Source: an uncultured Clostridium sp.
GTDB taxonomy: Bacteria > Bacillota > Clostridia > TANB77 > CAG-508
DNA length: 34,490 nucleotides
Reading direction: 5' to 3'
Assembly: GCA_946497905.1 (NCBI GenBank)
Contig: CAMMMI010000004.1
Span: forward strand, 1-34,490
The position numbers and the translations under genes are program-made. Each line of letters begins with the position of its first letter. Position 1 is the stretch's first letter. This document shows, in pieces, positions 1-7,668 of this stretch. Under the pieces are notes generated by a model that saw nothing but the letters and a program-made list of their open reading frames with translations, made no database searches and was not told the origin of the DNA.

Positions 1-994
1 TATATTCTTCTCTTTCTTTTTCAAGTATTTTTGCTAATATTCGTATGCTAAATATCTTTTCTTCTAATGCTAATTTTTCGTTTCTTTTTGTGTATTCTTC
101 TTGCAATAATTCTTTGTTGTTTATAGTTTCATCAATTTTTTTTATTTGTTTTGTTATTTCTATTTTCTTAGTTGTTACATTTTGTATGAATTCTTTATTA
201 TCTTTAACATATTCTAACTCTTTTTCTACTTTTTCTTTTGTTTCTAACATTTTTTTCTTTATTTTTGTATCATATTTTATATCTAATAAGATAGATAGTA
301 TTTTTAAATTTTCTACTAAAATACTTTTGTTTTCTTTACCATATTCTTCTTCTAATTTATTTTGAAATAATTCCATATAGTCTATAATATATTCGTCATT
401 TGTTATCCAATTATTTAGCAATTTATATCCTACTAAAATTCGTAAGTTTTGATAAATTAAGTTATGTGTTACACTTTCTATTTCCCCTGATATTGTTGTC
501 CAAGAGTAGCCATTAAAGTCTCTTAATGGTTCTACTGTATTTATATTATTTCCTACATTTATTAGGTCTGATAATGTTTTATTTATTAAAAAATATTTGT
601 CTTTTATTATTTTGTCTTGTTTACTTATTTTTTCTATACAATATAATATTTTCCTTTCTATTGGATAACATATTATTTTTTTTATCTTTTTTTCTACTAG
701 AAATGTTTTGTCTTTCATTATTTTGCTTTCTTCTGAGTTAGGTCTTACAAGTTTTATTGTATCACAATTATTTTTTATATCTTTTAGTAGTTTTTCTATA
801 AATTCTTCTTTTGTTTCTACATTTTGTTTTACTTTTTCATAATCTTTATAAGCAGTTTCGATTTTGTATAGAATTGATAAAAGATTGCTTTTTGTGTTTT
901 CATCAAAAGGCTTTTTTTCTAATATTTCTTCTAATTCATTATTATAGTTTTTCTTTACTATCTTTTCTAAGATTTTATCTGTTTTCTTTTGCAA
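1..994 (-). CDS. Unknown coiled-coil-rich protein, C-terminus beyond the window
   Basis: An open frame runs from a TTG at 994 to the window edge without a stop, giving 331 codons. The start is supported by a GAGGAG ribosome binding site nine bases upstream and an in-frame TGA just before it; the next in-frame ATG is about 95 codons in. The N-terminal part is Lys/Glu-rich and helical. A middle part (about residues 150-220) has more ordinary globular composition, including RDFNGYSWTTISGE and ILVGYKLLNNWITNDEYIIDYMEL. The C-terminal part is again strongly helical and probably coiled coil. No signal peptide or membrane segment is seen. I do not recognise the family. It follows ftsK in the same direction after a gap of about 110 bases. 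Confidence 0.75.
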   Translation of the reverse strand, partial: MQKKTDKILEKIVKKNYNNELEEILEKKPFDENTKSNLLSILYKIETAYKDYEKVKQNVETKEEFIEKLLKDIKNNCDTIKLVRPNSEESKIMKDKTFLVEKKIKKIICYPIERKILYCIEKISKQDKIIKDKYFLINKTLSDLINVGNNINTVEPLRDFNGYSWTTISGEIESVTHNLIYQNLRILVGYKLLNNWITNDEYIIDYMELFQNKLEEEYGKENKSILVENLKILSILLDIKYDTKIKKKMLETKEKVEKELEYVKDNKEFIQNVTTKKIEITKQIKKIDETINNKELLQEEYTKRNEKLALEEKIFSIRILAKILEKEREEY

Positions 995-1106
995 AACTTG
1001 CTTCTCCTCTCAAATAGGAATGTTTTTGTATAATAAAATATTCTACTTAAAGAAAATTTTTCAATTTTTCTTATTTGTCATTAAGTTTAACCTTATTTTT
1101 TTCTTT

Positions 1107-3551
1107 TTAAACTTCTTGTTTCATCTCTGTTCCCATTTTTAATTCATTTAATCTTTCTAATGTCATTAATACTTCTCTTGGTTTGCTTCCTTGATATCCT
1201 GATATTACTCCTCTTTCTTCCATTTGATCTATAATTCTTCCTGCCCTTGCGTAACCAACTTTAAATCTTCTTTGTATAAATGATGTTGATGCTTGTCCTG
1301 TTTCTACAACTGTTTGTATTGCATCCATTAAAAATGGGTCTGTTTCGTCATCTTCTGATTCTTGTGCTATTTCTTTATCTGTTTTATTGCTATTTTCAAT
1401 GCTTTCTAAAATATCTTCACTATATGTAGCTGTTCCATTTGATTTTATAAAATCTACTATTTTTTCTACTTCTTCATCTGAAACAAAAGCTCCTTGCACT
1501 CTTGATGGTTTTGGTGCTCCTGCTGGGAAGAAAAGCATGTCTCCTTTTCCTAATAATTTCTCCGCTCCAACACCATCTAGTATTGTTCTTGAGTCTACTT
1601 GTGATGATACTGCAAATGCTATTCTTGATGGTACATTTGCTTTTATTAATCCTGTTATTACATCTACTGATGGTCTTTGTGTTGCAATTACTAAGTGCAT
1701 TCCAGCTGCTCTTGCCTTTTGCGCTAACCTACATATTGATTCTTCAACTTCTTTTGCTGCTACCATCATCAAATCTGCTAACTCATCTATTATTATTACT
1801 ATTTGTGGTAGTTTTCCAGTTTCTTCGTCTTTTTCTATTGCCTTATTATATCCTGCTAAATCTCTTACACCTTTGCTTGCAAATAGGTTATATCTATTAT
1901 CCATTTCTTGTACTGCCCAAGCCAATGCCCCTGCTGCTTTTCTTGGATCTGTTACAACAGGTATTAGTAAATGAGGGATTCCATTATATACTGAAAGTTC
2001 TACTACTTTTGGATCTACCATAACTAATTTTACTTCACTTGGTTTGCTTTTATATACAATACTTGTAATAATTGTGTTTATACATACACTTTTTCCTGAA
2101 CCGGTTGATCCTGCAATTAATACATGTGGCATTTTTGCAATATCTGCCAATTGTATATTTCCTGCAACATCTTTTCCAAGTGCTATTGTTAATTTTGATT
2201 TATTATTTCTAAACTCTTCGCTATCTAATACTTCTCTTAAATGTACTGCCTCTTTTTCTTTGTTTGGAACTTCTATTCCTACTGCTTGTTTTCCTGGTAT
2301 TGGTGCTTCTATTCTTATTGTTTCTGCTGCTAAATTTAATGCTATATCATCAGCTAAGTTCGCTATTTTACTAACTCTTACACCTTCTGCTGGTTTTAAT
2401 TCATAACGTGTAATTGCTGGCCCTACTGACACATTTTCGACTTTTGCTGAGACTCCAAAACTATATAATGTTTTTTGCAATTTTGTTGCTGTATCTGTCA
2501 ATAGCTTTGCTCCTCCTTTTAATGCTTTTTTTGATGCTTTACTTAGAATTTCTATTGGAGGATATTCATAATGTTCATCTTCCACTACCATTGCATGTTG
2601 TAATTGCAAAACTTCTTTTTTCTTTTCTTCTTTTTTTTCTTCTTCTTGTTTGAATAATTCGTTTTCATTTCCAGAATTATGTGCTGTTTGTTTAAATATG
2701 TTATCTTCAATAACATCTGGTTGTACTGAATTTTTCTTAGATTTTTTTGTTAATGGCTCTAAATCTTCTCCAGAATGATCATATTTTTTCAATGGCACGC
2801 TTTCTTCTGCTCCATCTACAATTCTACCGCCAAAATTAATTTTTATTTGATTTTCCATTTCATTTCTTTCAAGTTTTTCTTGTTCTTTTCTAGCTAATCT
2901 TTCTTCTCTTTCTCTTTTCCTTCTTTGTGCTGGTGTTTCTGTTATTTGTTCTGCTTGCTGTTTTCTTCTTTCTTCTTTTAATTCTAATCTTTCTTCTTTT
3001 TTCTCTTCGATTTTTTCGACTATTCTATTTATTATATCTGACATACTAATTCCAAATGTGAACACAAATAACACAACTGCAATACCTGCACAAAATACTA
3101 TAGCTCCTATATCTCCTAACAATTTTGCAAGTGGTATTGCTCCAACTGCTCCTATTGCTCCTCCACCTTTACTCTGACTTCCTAAGTAGTATGCATCTTT
3201 TACAACTTCTGATAATTCTTTAGTAGATTGTAATTCTCCTGTTGATGTTTGTATTACACTAAAAACAACTGACAAGCTTATTAAAAATATTATGTACTGA
3301 ATCATTTTTGATTTTAGTTCATCTCTACCATCACATGCTAATTTTATTGCAATAATAAATATACCTACTGGTAAAACATATTGCATTATTCCTAGCATTC
3401 CACCTAATATTTCATTTAATTTTGAACCTATTACCCCTGATTTTGTATATATTAAAACTGCTAATAATACACTTAGTATTATTAGTGTTACTATTGCTAT
3501 ATCAATTTTTGAAGCTTGTGTTTTCTTTTTGTATCTTCTTTTTCTTGCCAT
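1107..3551 (-). CDS. ftsK: FtsK/SpoIIIE-family DNA translocase
   Basis: A membrane-anchored hexameric ATPase that pumps double-stranded DNA through the closing septum during division or sporulation. From the chosen start the protein is 814 residues. Membrane segments fill about residues 15-165. A charged linker (about 180-330) leads to the motor, with Walker A GSTGSGKS near 481-488 and Walker B IVIIIDELAD near 584-593. The C-terminal winged-helix gamma domain (FIQRRFKVGYARAGRIIDQM) reads KOPS/SRS-type sequences in known family members. The ATG at 3551 is preferred over starts at 3560 and 3602 because AAAGGA lies eight bases before it. This low-GC lineage often has one protein serving both FtsK-like and SpoIIIE-like roles; the sequence alone does not separate them. 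Confidence 0.95.
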   Translation of the reverse strand: MARKRRYKKKTQASKIDIAIVTLIILSVLLAVLIYTKSGVIGSKLNEILGGMLGIMQYVLPVGIFIIAIKLACDGRDELKSKMIQYIIFLISLSVVFSVIQTSTGELQSTKELSEVVKDAYYLGSQSKGGGAIGAVGAIPLAKLLGDIGAIVFCAGIAVVLFVFTFGISMSDIINRIVEKIEEKKEERLELKEERRKQQAEQITETPAQRRKREREERLARKEQEKLERNEMENQIKINFGGRIVDGAEESVPLKKYDHSGEDLEPLTKKSKKNSVQPDVIEDNIFKQTAHNSGNENELFKQEEEKKEEKKKEVLQLQHAMVVEDEHYEYPPIEILSKASKKALKGGAKLLTDTATKLQKTLYSFGVSAKVENVSVGPAITRYELKPAEGVRVSKIANLADDIALNLAAETIRIEAPIPGKQAVGIEVPNKEKEAVHLREVLDSEEFRNNKSKLTIALGKDVAGNIQLADIAKMPHVLIAGSTGSGKSVCINTIITSIVYKSKPSEVKLVMVDPKVVELSVYNGIPHLLIPVVTDPRKAAGALAWAVQEMDNRYNLFASKGVRDLAGYNKAIEKDEETGKLPQIVIIIDELADLMMVAAKEVEESICRLAQKARAAGMHLVIATQRPSVDVITGLIKANVPSRIAFAVSSQVDSRTILDGVGAEKLLGKGDMLFFPAGAPKPSRVQGAFVSDEEVEKIVDFIKSNGTATYSEDILESIENSNKTDKEIAQESEDDETDPFLMDAIQTVVETGQASTSFIQRRFKVGYARAGRIIDQMEERGVISGYQGSKPREVLMTLERLNELKMGTEMKQEV

Positions 3552-3627
3552 TTTAACCATCCTTTCATTCTGTAACGATTTTATGTGATATATATTTTTC
3601 ATTTTTATTTATTGTTTCCTATTGTAT

Positions 3628-3682
3628 AAAAAAGTCAGCTTCAAAAGTCTTTGTTTTCATTGACTTCTGACATCTGACTTTT
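3628..3682 (-). terminator. Intrinsic terminator after the coiled-coil gene
   Basis: On the minus strand a stem pairs AAAAGTCAG (3674-3682 on plus) with CTGACTTTT (3630-3638), has a nested AAGTC/GACTT helix inside, and ends in a run of T. It lies just past the stop of the 3688-4191 gene and before ftsK, so it probably ends the rsmD transcript and separates it from ftsK. Confidence 0.7.
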
Positions 3683-3687
3683 GAGTT

Positions 3688-4191
3688 TTATTTCAATTCT
3701 TTTCTACTGTTTTGTATTGTCTTTATTGTGTCTTCTAAAGATATTTCCATTAACTTTAACGCTTCATTCATATTTGTTTCTAGTTTACTTAATGTTTCTT
3801 GTAATACATCTTCTGTATTTCCTAAGATACTGTCTGCATATTCTTTTGTTCCTCTTGATATTTCTCTTGACATTTCATTTGCTGTTTCTATTATTTCTGT
3901 TTTTTGGTCATATGCTTTTCTTGTTATTTCATGTTCATCTATCATTGCTATTATTCTGTTTTCTGCTTCTTTAACTATTCCATCAGCTTCTTTTTGGGCT
4001 TCAACTAATATTCGTTGTCTTTCTTCTTTTACCCATTTAGCTTGCTTTAATTCGTCTGGAAGTTTTATTCTTATTTCTTTTATTAAATCTAACATTTCTT
4101 CTTTATCTACAATACTCTTTCCTGAAAATGGTAGATTTCTGCTTCTTTCTAATAAATCTTCTAAAGTTTCTAATAATGTAAATATTTCCAT
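3688..4191 (-). CDS. Coiled-coil protein resembling ATP synthase subunit b
   Basis: 167 residues, almost entirely charged helix, with stretches such as EERQRILVEAQKEADGIV and AENRIIAMIDEHEITRKAYD that resemble the stalk subunit b/E of rotary ATPases. There is no membrane segment or signal peptide, so it is probably a cytoplasmic coiled-coil protein and not a real ATPase subunit. Proteins of this type are often labelled ATPase-like in Clostridia, where they sit near rsmD and coaD. It starts 18 bases after the rsmD stop, behind an AAAGGGG ribosome binding site, so the two are co-transcribed. It ends at a good intrinsic terminator. Function unknown; a scaffold or structural role is only a guess. 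Confidence 0.75.
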   Translation of the reverse strand: MEIFTLLETLEDLLERSRNLPFSGKSIVDKEEMLDLIKEIRIKLPDELKQAKWVKEERQRILVEAQKEADGIVKEAENRIIAMIDEHEITRKAYDQKTEIIETANEMSREISRGTKEYADSILGNTEDVLQETLSKLETNMNEALKLMEISLEDTIKTIQNSRKELK

Positions 4192-4209
4192 GGTTTTACC
4201 CCTTTCAAA

Positions 4210-4767
4210 TTATATATCTTTTTTACCCAAAAAGATAAGTTTTACTCTTCCATATTCTCTAATATCTTTTATTTGTATTTCTATTTCTTTTAATAGATTT
4301 AGTATTTCTTCTGTGTTATCTGTTTCTATTATAATTATTCCTTGTTCATTTAATAATTCTTTATCTAATATCATTTTTATTGCTTTATATGCGTAATTAG
4401 TCCTATATGGTGGGTCTATGTAAACAATGTCTAGCGGATCTTTTATATGTTTTTCTAATATTATTTTATAGTCATATGGCAACAATTCTATTTGTTCTCT
4501 TAGATGTGTTTTTTCTATATTCTTTTCTATTATTTTAATAGCTTGTTTAGAATTTTCTCCTAAAATAGCTTTTTTTGCTCCTCTGCTTACTGCTTCTAGC
4601 CCTATTGCCCCACTTCCTGAAAATAAATCTAAAAATACACAATTAGGTATTTCATTTTGTATTATATTAAATAAAGCTTCTTTTATTCTATCTAAAGTAG
4701 GTCTTGTATTATTTCCTTCTAATGTATATAGTTTTGTTCCTCTAGCCTTTCCACTTATTATCCTCAT
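4210..4767 (-). CDS. rsmD: 16S rRNA (guanine(966)-N(2))-methyltransferase
   Basis: 185 residues, the usual length for RsmD, which methylates G966 (E. coli numbering) of 16S rRNA in the small subunit. Visible features are the opening MRIISGKARG, the SAM-binding motif VFLDLFSGSGAIGLEA (about residues 44-59) and the catalytic DPPY motif in IVYIDPPYRTNYAY (about 114-127). The start has AGGAAAGG upstream and a recognisable promoter at 4791-4818. It leads the transcript with the coiled-coil gene. No coaD follows, although rsmD-coaD pairing is common. Confidence 0.95.
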   Translation of the reverse strand: MRIISGKARGTKLYTLEGNNTRPTLDRIKEALFNIIQNEIPNCVFLDLFSGSGAIGLEAVSRGAKKAILGENSKQAIKIIEKNIEKTHLREQIELLPYDYKIILEKHIKDPLDIVYIDPPYRTNYAYKAIKMILDKELLNEQGIIIIETDNTEEILNLLKEIEIQIKDIREYGRVKLIFLGKKDI

Positions 4768-4790
4768 ATTAACCTTTCCTTGATATTATT

Positions 4791-4818
4791 ATTTTATTCT
4801 TTTTTTTTATAATGTCAA
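4791..4818 (-). promoter_or_regulatory. Probable sigma-A promoter for rsmD
   Basis: On the minus strand TTGACA (4813-4818), a 16-base spacer and TAAAAT (4791-4796) stand about 25 bases before the rsmD start. Three TGTAATA repeats lie immediately upstream. Confidence 0.6.
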
Positions 4819-4833
4819 TAGTATTAATAAAAT

Positions 4834-4881
4834 TGTAATATACATTTAACAGTTCTGTAATATACTTCTATTTTTGTAATA
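4834..4881. repeat. Three TGTAATA repeats upstream of the rsmD promoter
   Basis: TGTAATA occurs at 4834, 4856 and 4875 (spacing 22 and 19 bases), each followed by TA. Seen from the gene these are TATTACA boxes; the nearest ends 15 bases before the -35 hexamer. The same motif occurs three times in the same place relative to the sepF promoter. In this AT-rich DNA chance cannot be ruled out, but an UP element or activator site is possible. Confidence 0.45.
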
Positions 4882-4898
4882 TATTTCTACAAAATATA

Positions 4899-4927
4899 CA
4901 AAAAACTATCTGTATTAGAGATAGTTT
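4899..4927 (-). terminator. Intrinsic terminator after divIVA
   Basis: On the minus strand an eight-base stem (AACTATCT/AGATAGTT, seven-base loop) is followed by T6, 16 bases past the divIVA stop. Confidence 0.75.
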
Positions 4928-4942
4928 CTTTAGTAAAATATA

Positions 4943-5395
4943 TTAATCTTCTTTGTTTACATCTTTTAATAGTTCTAATTGTGAAATCAATAAAGATTCC
5001 ATTTTTGCTTTATATATATCAAATTGTTTTTTTACATCTTCTAGTTCTTTGTTTTTATTCATAATTTGATTTTCTAATTCTTTTACTTGTGTTTGTGCAT
5101 TTCCTCTAGCTTCGTTTAGGATTTGTTCTGCTTGTTGTTTTGCTACATTTTTTACATCTTCTGCTGTTTTCTGTGCCATAACCAATGTATTTTGCAATGT
5201 TTCTTCTATTGTTTTGTAGTGTTCTAAGCTTTTAGATAATTCTTCAACTTTTGTTTTTTGTTCGCTATTTTCTTTATATAATCTAGTATAATCAACAGTT
5301 AAATCATCTAAAAAATCATCTACTTCTTCTACACTGTAACCATTCATCATTTGTTTAGAGAATTTTTTGTTTTCTATATCTAATGGTGTTATCAT
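4943..5395 (-). CDS. divIVA: DivIVA-domain protein
   Basis: 150 residues. The N-terminal 60 residues match the DivIVA/GpsB membrane-binding domain: ITPLDIENKKFSK, then GYSVEEVDDFLDDLTVDY. The rest is coiled coil with a variable tail. Family members bind negatively curved membrane at division sites and poles and recruit division, cell-wall or chromosome-anchoring proteins. The start has an AGGAGG site seven bases upstream. It lies downstream of sepF, the usual arrangement in the ylm cluster of Bacillota, but a strong terminator stands between the two, so it probably also has its own promoter. At 150 residues it is nearer B. subtilis DivIVA than the shorter GpsB. Confidence 0.9.
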   Translation of the reverse strand: MITPLDIENKKFSKQMMNGYSVEEVDDFLDDLTVDYTRLYKENSEQKTKVEELSKSLEHYKTIEETLQNTLVMAQKTAEDVKNVAKQQAEQILNEARGNAQTQVKELENQIMNKNKELEDVKKQFDIYKAKMESLLISQLELLKDVNKED

Positions 5396-5450
5396 CTTTT
5401 CCTCCTTATATAGTTAGATACTGCTTTTTTACTCGCAATAATTATAGAGA

Positions 5451-5470
5451 AAAAAAGGGCGTCCCTTTTT
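5451..5470 (-). terminator. Intrinsic terminator after sepF
   Basis: The minus strand reads AAAAAGGGACGCCCTTTTTTT directly after the sepF stop: a GC-capped stem with a T run. An almost identical copy stands at 11693-11713 after the SecF-like gene. Confidence 0.75.
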
Positions 5471-5472
5471 CC

Positions 5473-5955
5473 CTAATTTATCCCGTTATTTTTTAACCAA
5501 GAAACTGATAATTTGTTTTTTATTTCTTCTCTTGCCATTTCATTTGTTATTTCATAATTTGATGGTGCTACTAAAAATATAGAGTTTGATACTTTTTGAA
5601 TATATCCATCTAAGGCATATACTCCACCACTAATAAAGTCTACTATTCTTCTTGCTACTTCTTTGTTTACATATTCTAAATTAACAATTACAGATTTTTT
5701 TTCTTTTAAGAAAGAACATATTTCATCTGATTGTTCAAATGTTGTTGGTTGTGATATTACCATTTTTATAGCATTTGTTTGTTGTTGTGGCATTGAAACT
5801 ACTTTATTATTATTGTTTTTTCTTCCAAATCTTCTTTTATCTTCTTCTTCCTCTTCTTCTTCATAATCATATACATTTTCTTCTTCATATTCATCTGGTT
5901 CTGCTGAATCCATTCCAAATAAATCCCAAACTTTATTCATTAAAGCTCCTGACAT
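5473..5955 (-). CDS. sepF: Cell division protein SepF
   Basis: 160 residues, typical for SepF, which polymerises into rings, binds FtsZ and tethers it to the membrane. The N-terminal amphipathic helix (MNKVWDLFGM, about residues 6-15) would be the membrane anchor. It is followed by an acidic Glu/Asp/Tyr linker with a run of seven Glu, and then the conserved SepF domain: PTTFEQSDEICSFLKEKKSV, EYVNKEVARRIVDFISG, then IFLVAPSNYEI. The start at 5955 (MSGALMNKV) is chosen because AGGAGGG lies six bases upstream. A promoter with three upstream repeats precedes it, and a terminator follows immediately. Confidence 0.95.
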   Translation of the reverse strand: MSGALMNKVWDLFGMDSAEPDEYEEENVYDYEEEEEEEDKRRFGRKNNNNKVVSMPQQQTNAIKMVISQPTTFEQSDEICSFLKEKKSVIVNLEYVNKEVARRIVDFISGGVYALDGYIQKVSNSIFLVAPSNYEITNEMAREEIKNKLSVSWLKNNGIN

Positions 5956-5999
5956 AAAAAAACCCTCCTAAAATTCATTCATTTGTTTTCGTTGTACTA

Positions 6000-6028
6000 A
6001 GTATCTACTTTTTTTGCTATATTGTCAA
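6000..6028 (-). promoter_or_regulatory. Probable sigma-A promoter for sepF
   Basis: On the minus strand TTGACA (6023-6028), a 17-base spacer and GATACT (6000-6005) stand about 45 bases before the sepF start. The -10 is weak (4 of 6). Confidence 0.5.
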
Positions 6029-6041
6029 TACTTTTTTAAAA

Positions 6042-6081
6042 TGTAATAATATTTTAATATTATTGTAATATTTTTGTAATA
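6042..6081. repeat. Three TGTAATA repeats upstream of the sepF promoter
   Basis: TGTAATA occurs at 6042, 6064 and 6075 (spacing 22 and 11 bases, near whole DNA turns). The nearest copy begins 13 bases past the -35, much as at rsmD. Together with the palindrome at 6104-6263 it accounts for most of the 339-base gap between sepF and the HlyD-like gene. Confidence 0.45.
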
Positions 6082-6103
6082 TTTCTTTTATTTTTATTCT
6101 CTT

Positions 6104-6263
6104 TGCAAGGACTAGTATATATATTATATTTTTCGCTATCCCAACACTTTAAATATTCTAATAAAATCAGCTCCCACGGGACTGTCGCTGATTTAATAAG
6201 AATATTTATCGTGTCGGTCCCCACAAAATCGCTTAAAATATAATATATATACTAGTCCTTGCA
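6104..6263. repeat. 160-base nested palindrome with perfect 29-base arms
   Basis: The outer arms 6104-6132 and 6235-6263 are exact inverted copies (they begin TGCAAGGACTAG). Inside them the pairing resumes with AAATATTCT/AGAATATTT and AAATCAGC/GCTGATTT around a GC-rich loop (tcccacgggactgtc). The whole element could fold into one long, interrupted hairpin in either strand. It starts about 30 bases past the stop of the HlyD-like gene. No clear target-site duplication flanks it, and no T run makes it a classic terminator. It could be a MITE-like element or a structured RNA or 3' UTR element. Confidence 0.85.
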
Positions 6264-6294
6264 TGGTGAATAAAAATTAATATTTTATGCGTTT

Positions 6295-7668
6295 TTACTC
6301 TACTTTACTTAAATCTGGATTTAAAACTATTTCATCATATAATGATATTTTTTTGTAATTTGCTATTTCTTCATTTGTAAAACCTAGTTCTTTTAATTCT
6401 TCACTTTCATATGATTCTACTATAGAATAGTTTTCTCCTTCTTTCGTTACTTTTACTAAAATTTTATTTAAATATCCTGCTCTTTTTCTTACAACATAAT
6501 TTAAATCATTTTCTTTTACTATTGCTTGATTTGGTACTTTTAGTCCTTGTTCATCCCACCAGATTAAATCAAATGATATTTTTCTATAATTTATTAATTC
6601 TTGTATTCCTTTTTCTATTTTTAACATTAATAATATATCTTCTTCACTATCATTTGCTATATTTACAATTTCTGCTGATACTTCTTCATTATTAGATAGT
6701 CTAACTTTTATTTTATCTCCTACTCTAGCTTGTTTAGCATTTTCCGAATTTGATATTGTAGCTATGTAACATACAAAATTATCTATTATTTTTCCACATT
6801 CTTCACTTGTTGCTACTACTTTTCCTGTTTGTAGATTTAGATTTTCTAAATATTCTTTACTTAATTCACTAAAACAGTCTGGTGTTAATGTTTCTTCTAG
6901 CCCATCAACTTTATATGATACTATTCCACTTTTAGGTGCATTTACATATTCTGCTCCTGAGTTAAGCTGACTTTCGTATGTTTTTCTTTGCTCTATTAAT
7001 TGTTTTAAATATGAACCTTGGGGACTGTTTTCTCCTGCTATCTTAGCTTTTTTACTAACCAAATCATCTATCTCTTTTTTATATTCTTCTAATTTATTAA
7101 CATCTTTTATTTGATTTATATATTGCATTTTTTCATCTATTTGATTTTCTAAAAGTTTTATATCTGTATCAGAATTTACATACCCTTTATCTTGTCCCAT
7201 TACTTCTTGTATTTTTGTGTCAAGTTCCTGTATGTTCTTTTTTAGATTTTCTTCATTATTACTATAATATCTAAAAATGGCTTCATTTTTTCCTGCTTTT
7301 TCTCCTTCTAATTTTATTTGTTCCATTCCATTTTTGTAATTTGTACCTCTTACTACTTGTTCATCTCTTATTACATACCCTATGTCTGTTTCTTCTTGAT
7401 ATAATTTCCCCTCTTCTACTGTAAAAGTATCTGTTGGTTGTTTTATTAATAAATATAATGTATATATAATATAACATAATATTAGTGCTAAAACTATGTA
7501 TAAAACCATCTTTTTCTTTAGAGTTTTTGATGTTTTTTCCTGTTTATTTTCTATTTTTGTATCATTGGGCAATATTTCTTTACTTTTTATCTGCACTTCA
7601 TTAACTTGCTGTTTCTGTCTTTTTGTTTGTTTTCTGTTTCTTGACTTCTCTTGTTTTTCTTTTTTCAA
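6295..7668 (-). CDS. HlyD-like membrane-anchored protein of the sepF neighbourhood
   Basis: 457 residues. A very basic, Lys/Gln-rich cytoplasmic tail (about 1-52) is followed by one membrane segment (about 53-75), then an outside part with a coiled-coil hairpin (about 140-230) flanked by beta-rich lipoyl/barrel-like segments such as EYVNAPKSGIVSYKVDG. This is the layout of HlyD/membrane-fusion proteins. No ABC transporter partner is encoded nearby; in Clostridia related proteins sit in the ylm/sepF division cluster, so a cell-envelope role is more likely than export. The start is TTG, with GGAGGG seven bases upstream; its TTGA overlaps the miaA stop, so translation is probably coupled. Confidence 0.75.
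   Translation of the reverse strand: MKKEKQEKSRNRKQTKRQKQQVNEVQIKSKEILPNDTKIENKQEKTSKTLKKKMVLYIVLALILCYIIYTLYLLIKQPTDTFTVEEGKLYQEETDIGYVIRDEQVVRGTNYKNGMEQIKLEGEKAGKNEAIFRYYSNNEENLKKNIQELDTKIQEVMGQDKGYVNSDTDIKLLENQIDEKMQYINQIKDVNKLEEYKKEIDDLVSKKAKIAGENSPQGSYLKQLIEQRKTYESQLNSGAEYVNAPKSGIVSYKVDGLEETLTPDCFSELSKEYLENLNLQTGKVVATSEECGKIIDNFVCYIATISNSENAKQARVGDKIKVRLSNNEEVSAEIVNIANDSEEDILLMLKIEKGIQELINYRKISFDLIWWDEQGLKVPNQAIVKENDLNYVVRKRAGYLNKILVKVTKEGENYSIVESYESEELKELGFTNEEIANYKKISLYDEIVLNPDLSKVE

Noticed and set aside
45..1017. Three plus-strand open frames of 68-106 codons
   Set aside because: They are Phe/Leu/Ser-rich shadows of a continuous minus-strand reading frame with a good ribosome binding site.
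1019..1106. Terminator between ftsK and the partial gene
   Set aside because: Only an A/T-only hairpin (AAGAAAAATT/AATTTTCTT) is present; too weak to call in this composition.
1387..2653. Plus-strand frames inside ftsK, including one of 195 codons
   Set aside because: They lie opposite the conserved FtsK motor and have the hydrophobic composition typical of antisense frames in AT-rich genes.
6104..6263. Ordinary bidirectional terminator
   Set aside because: The arms are too long, the ends lack a T run after a compact stem, and the inner structure is complex.
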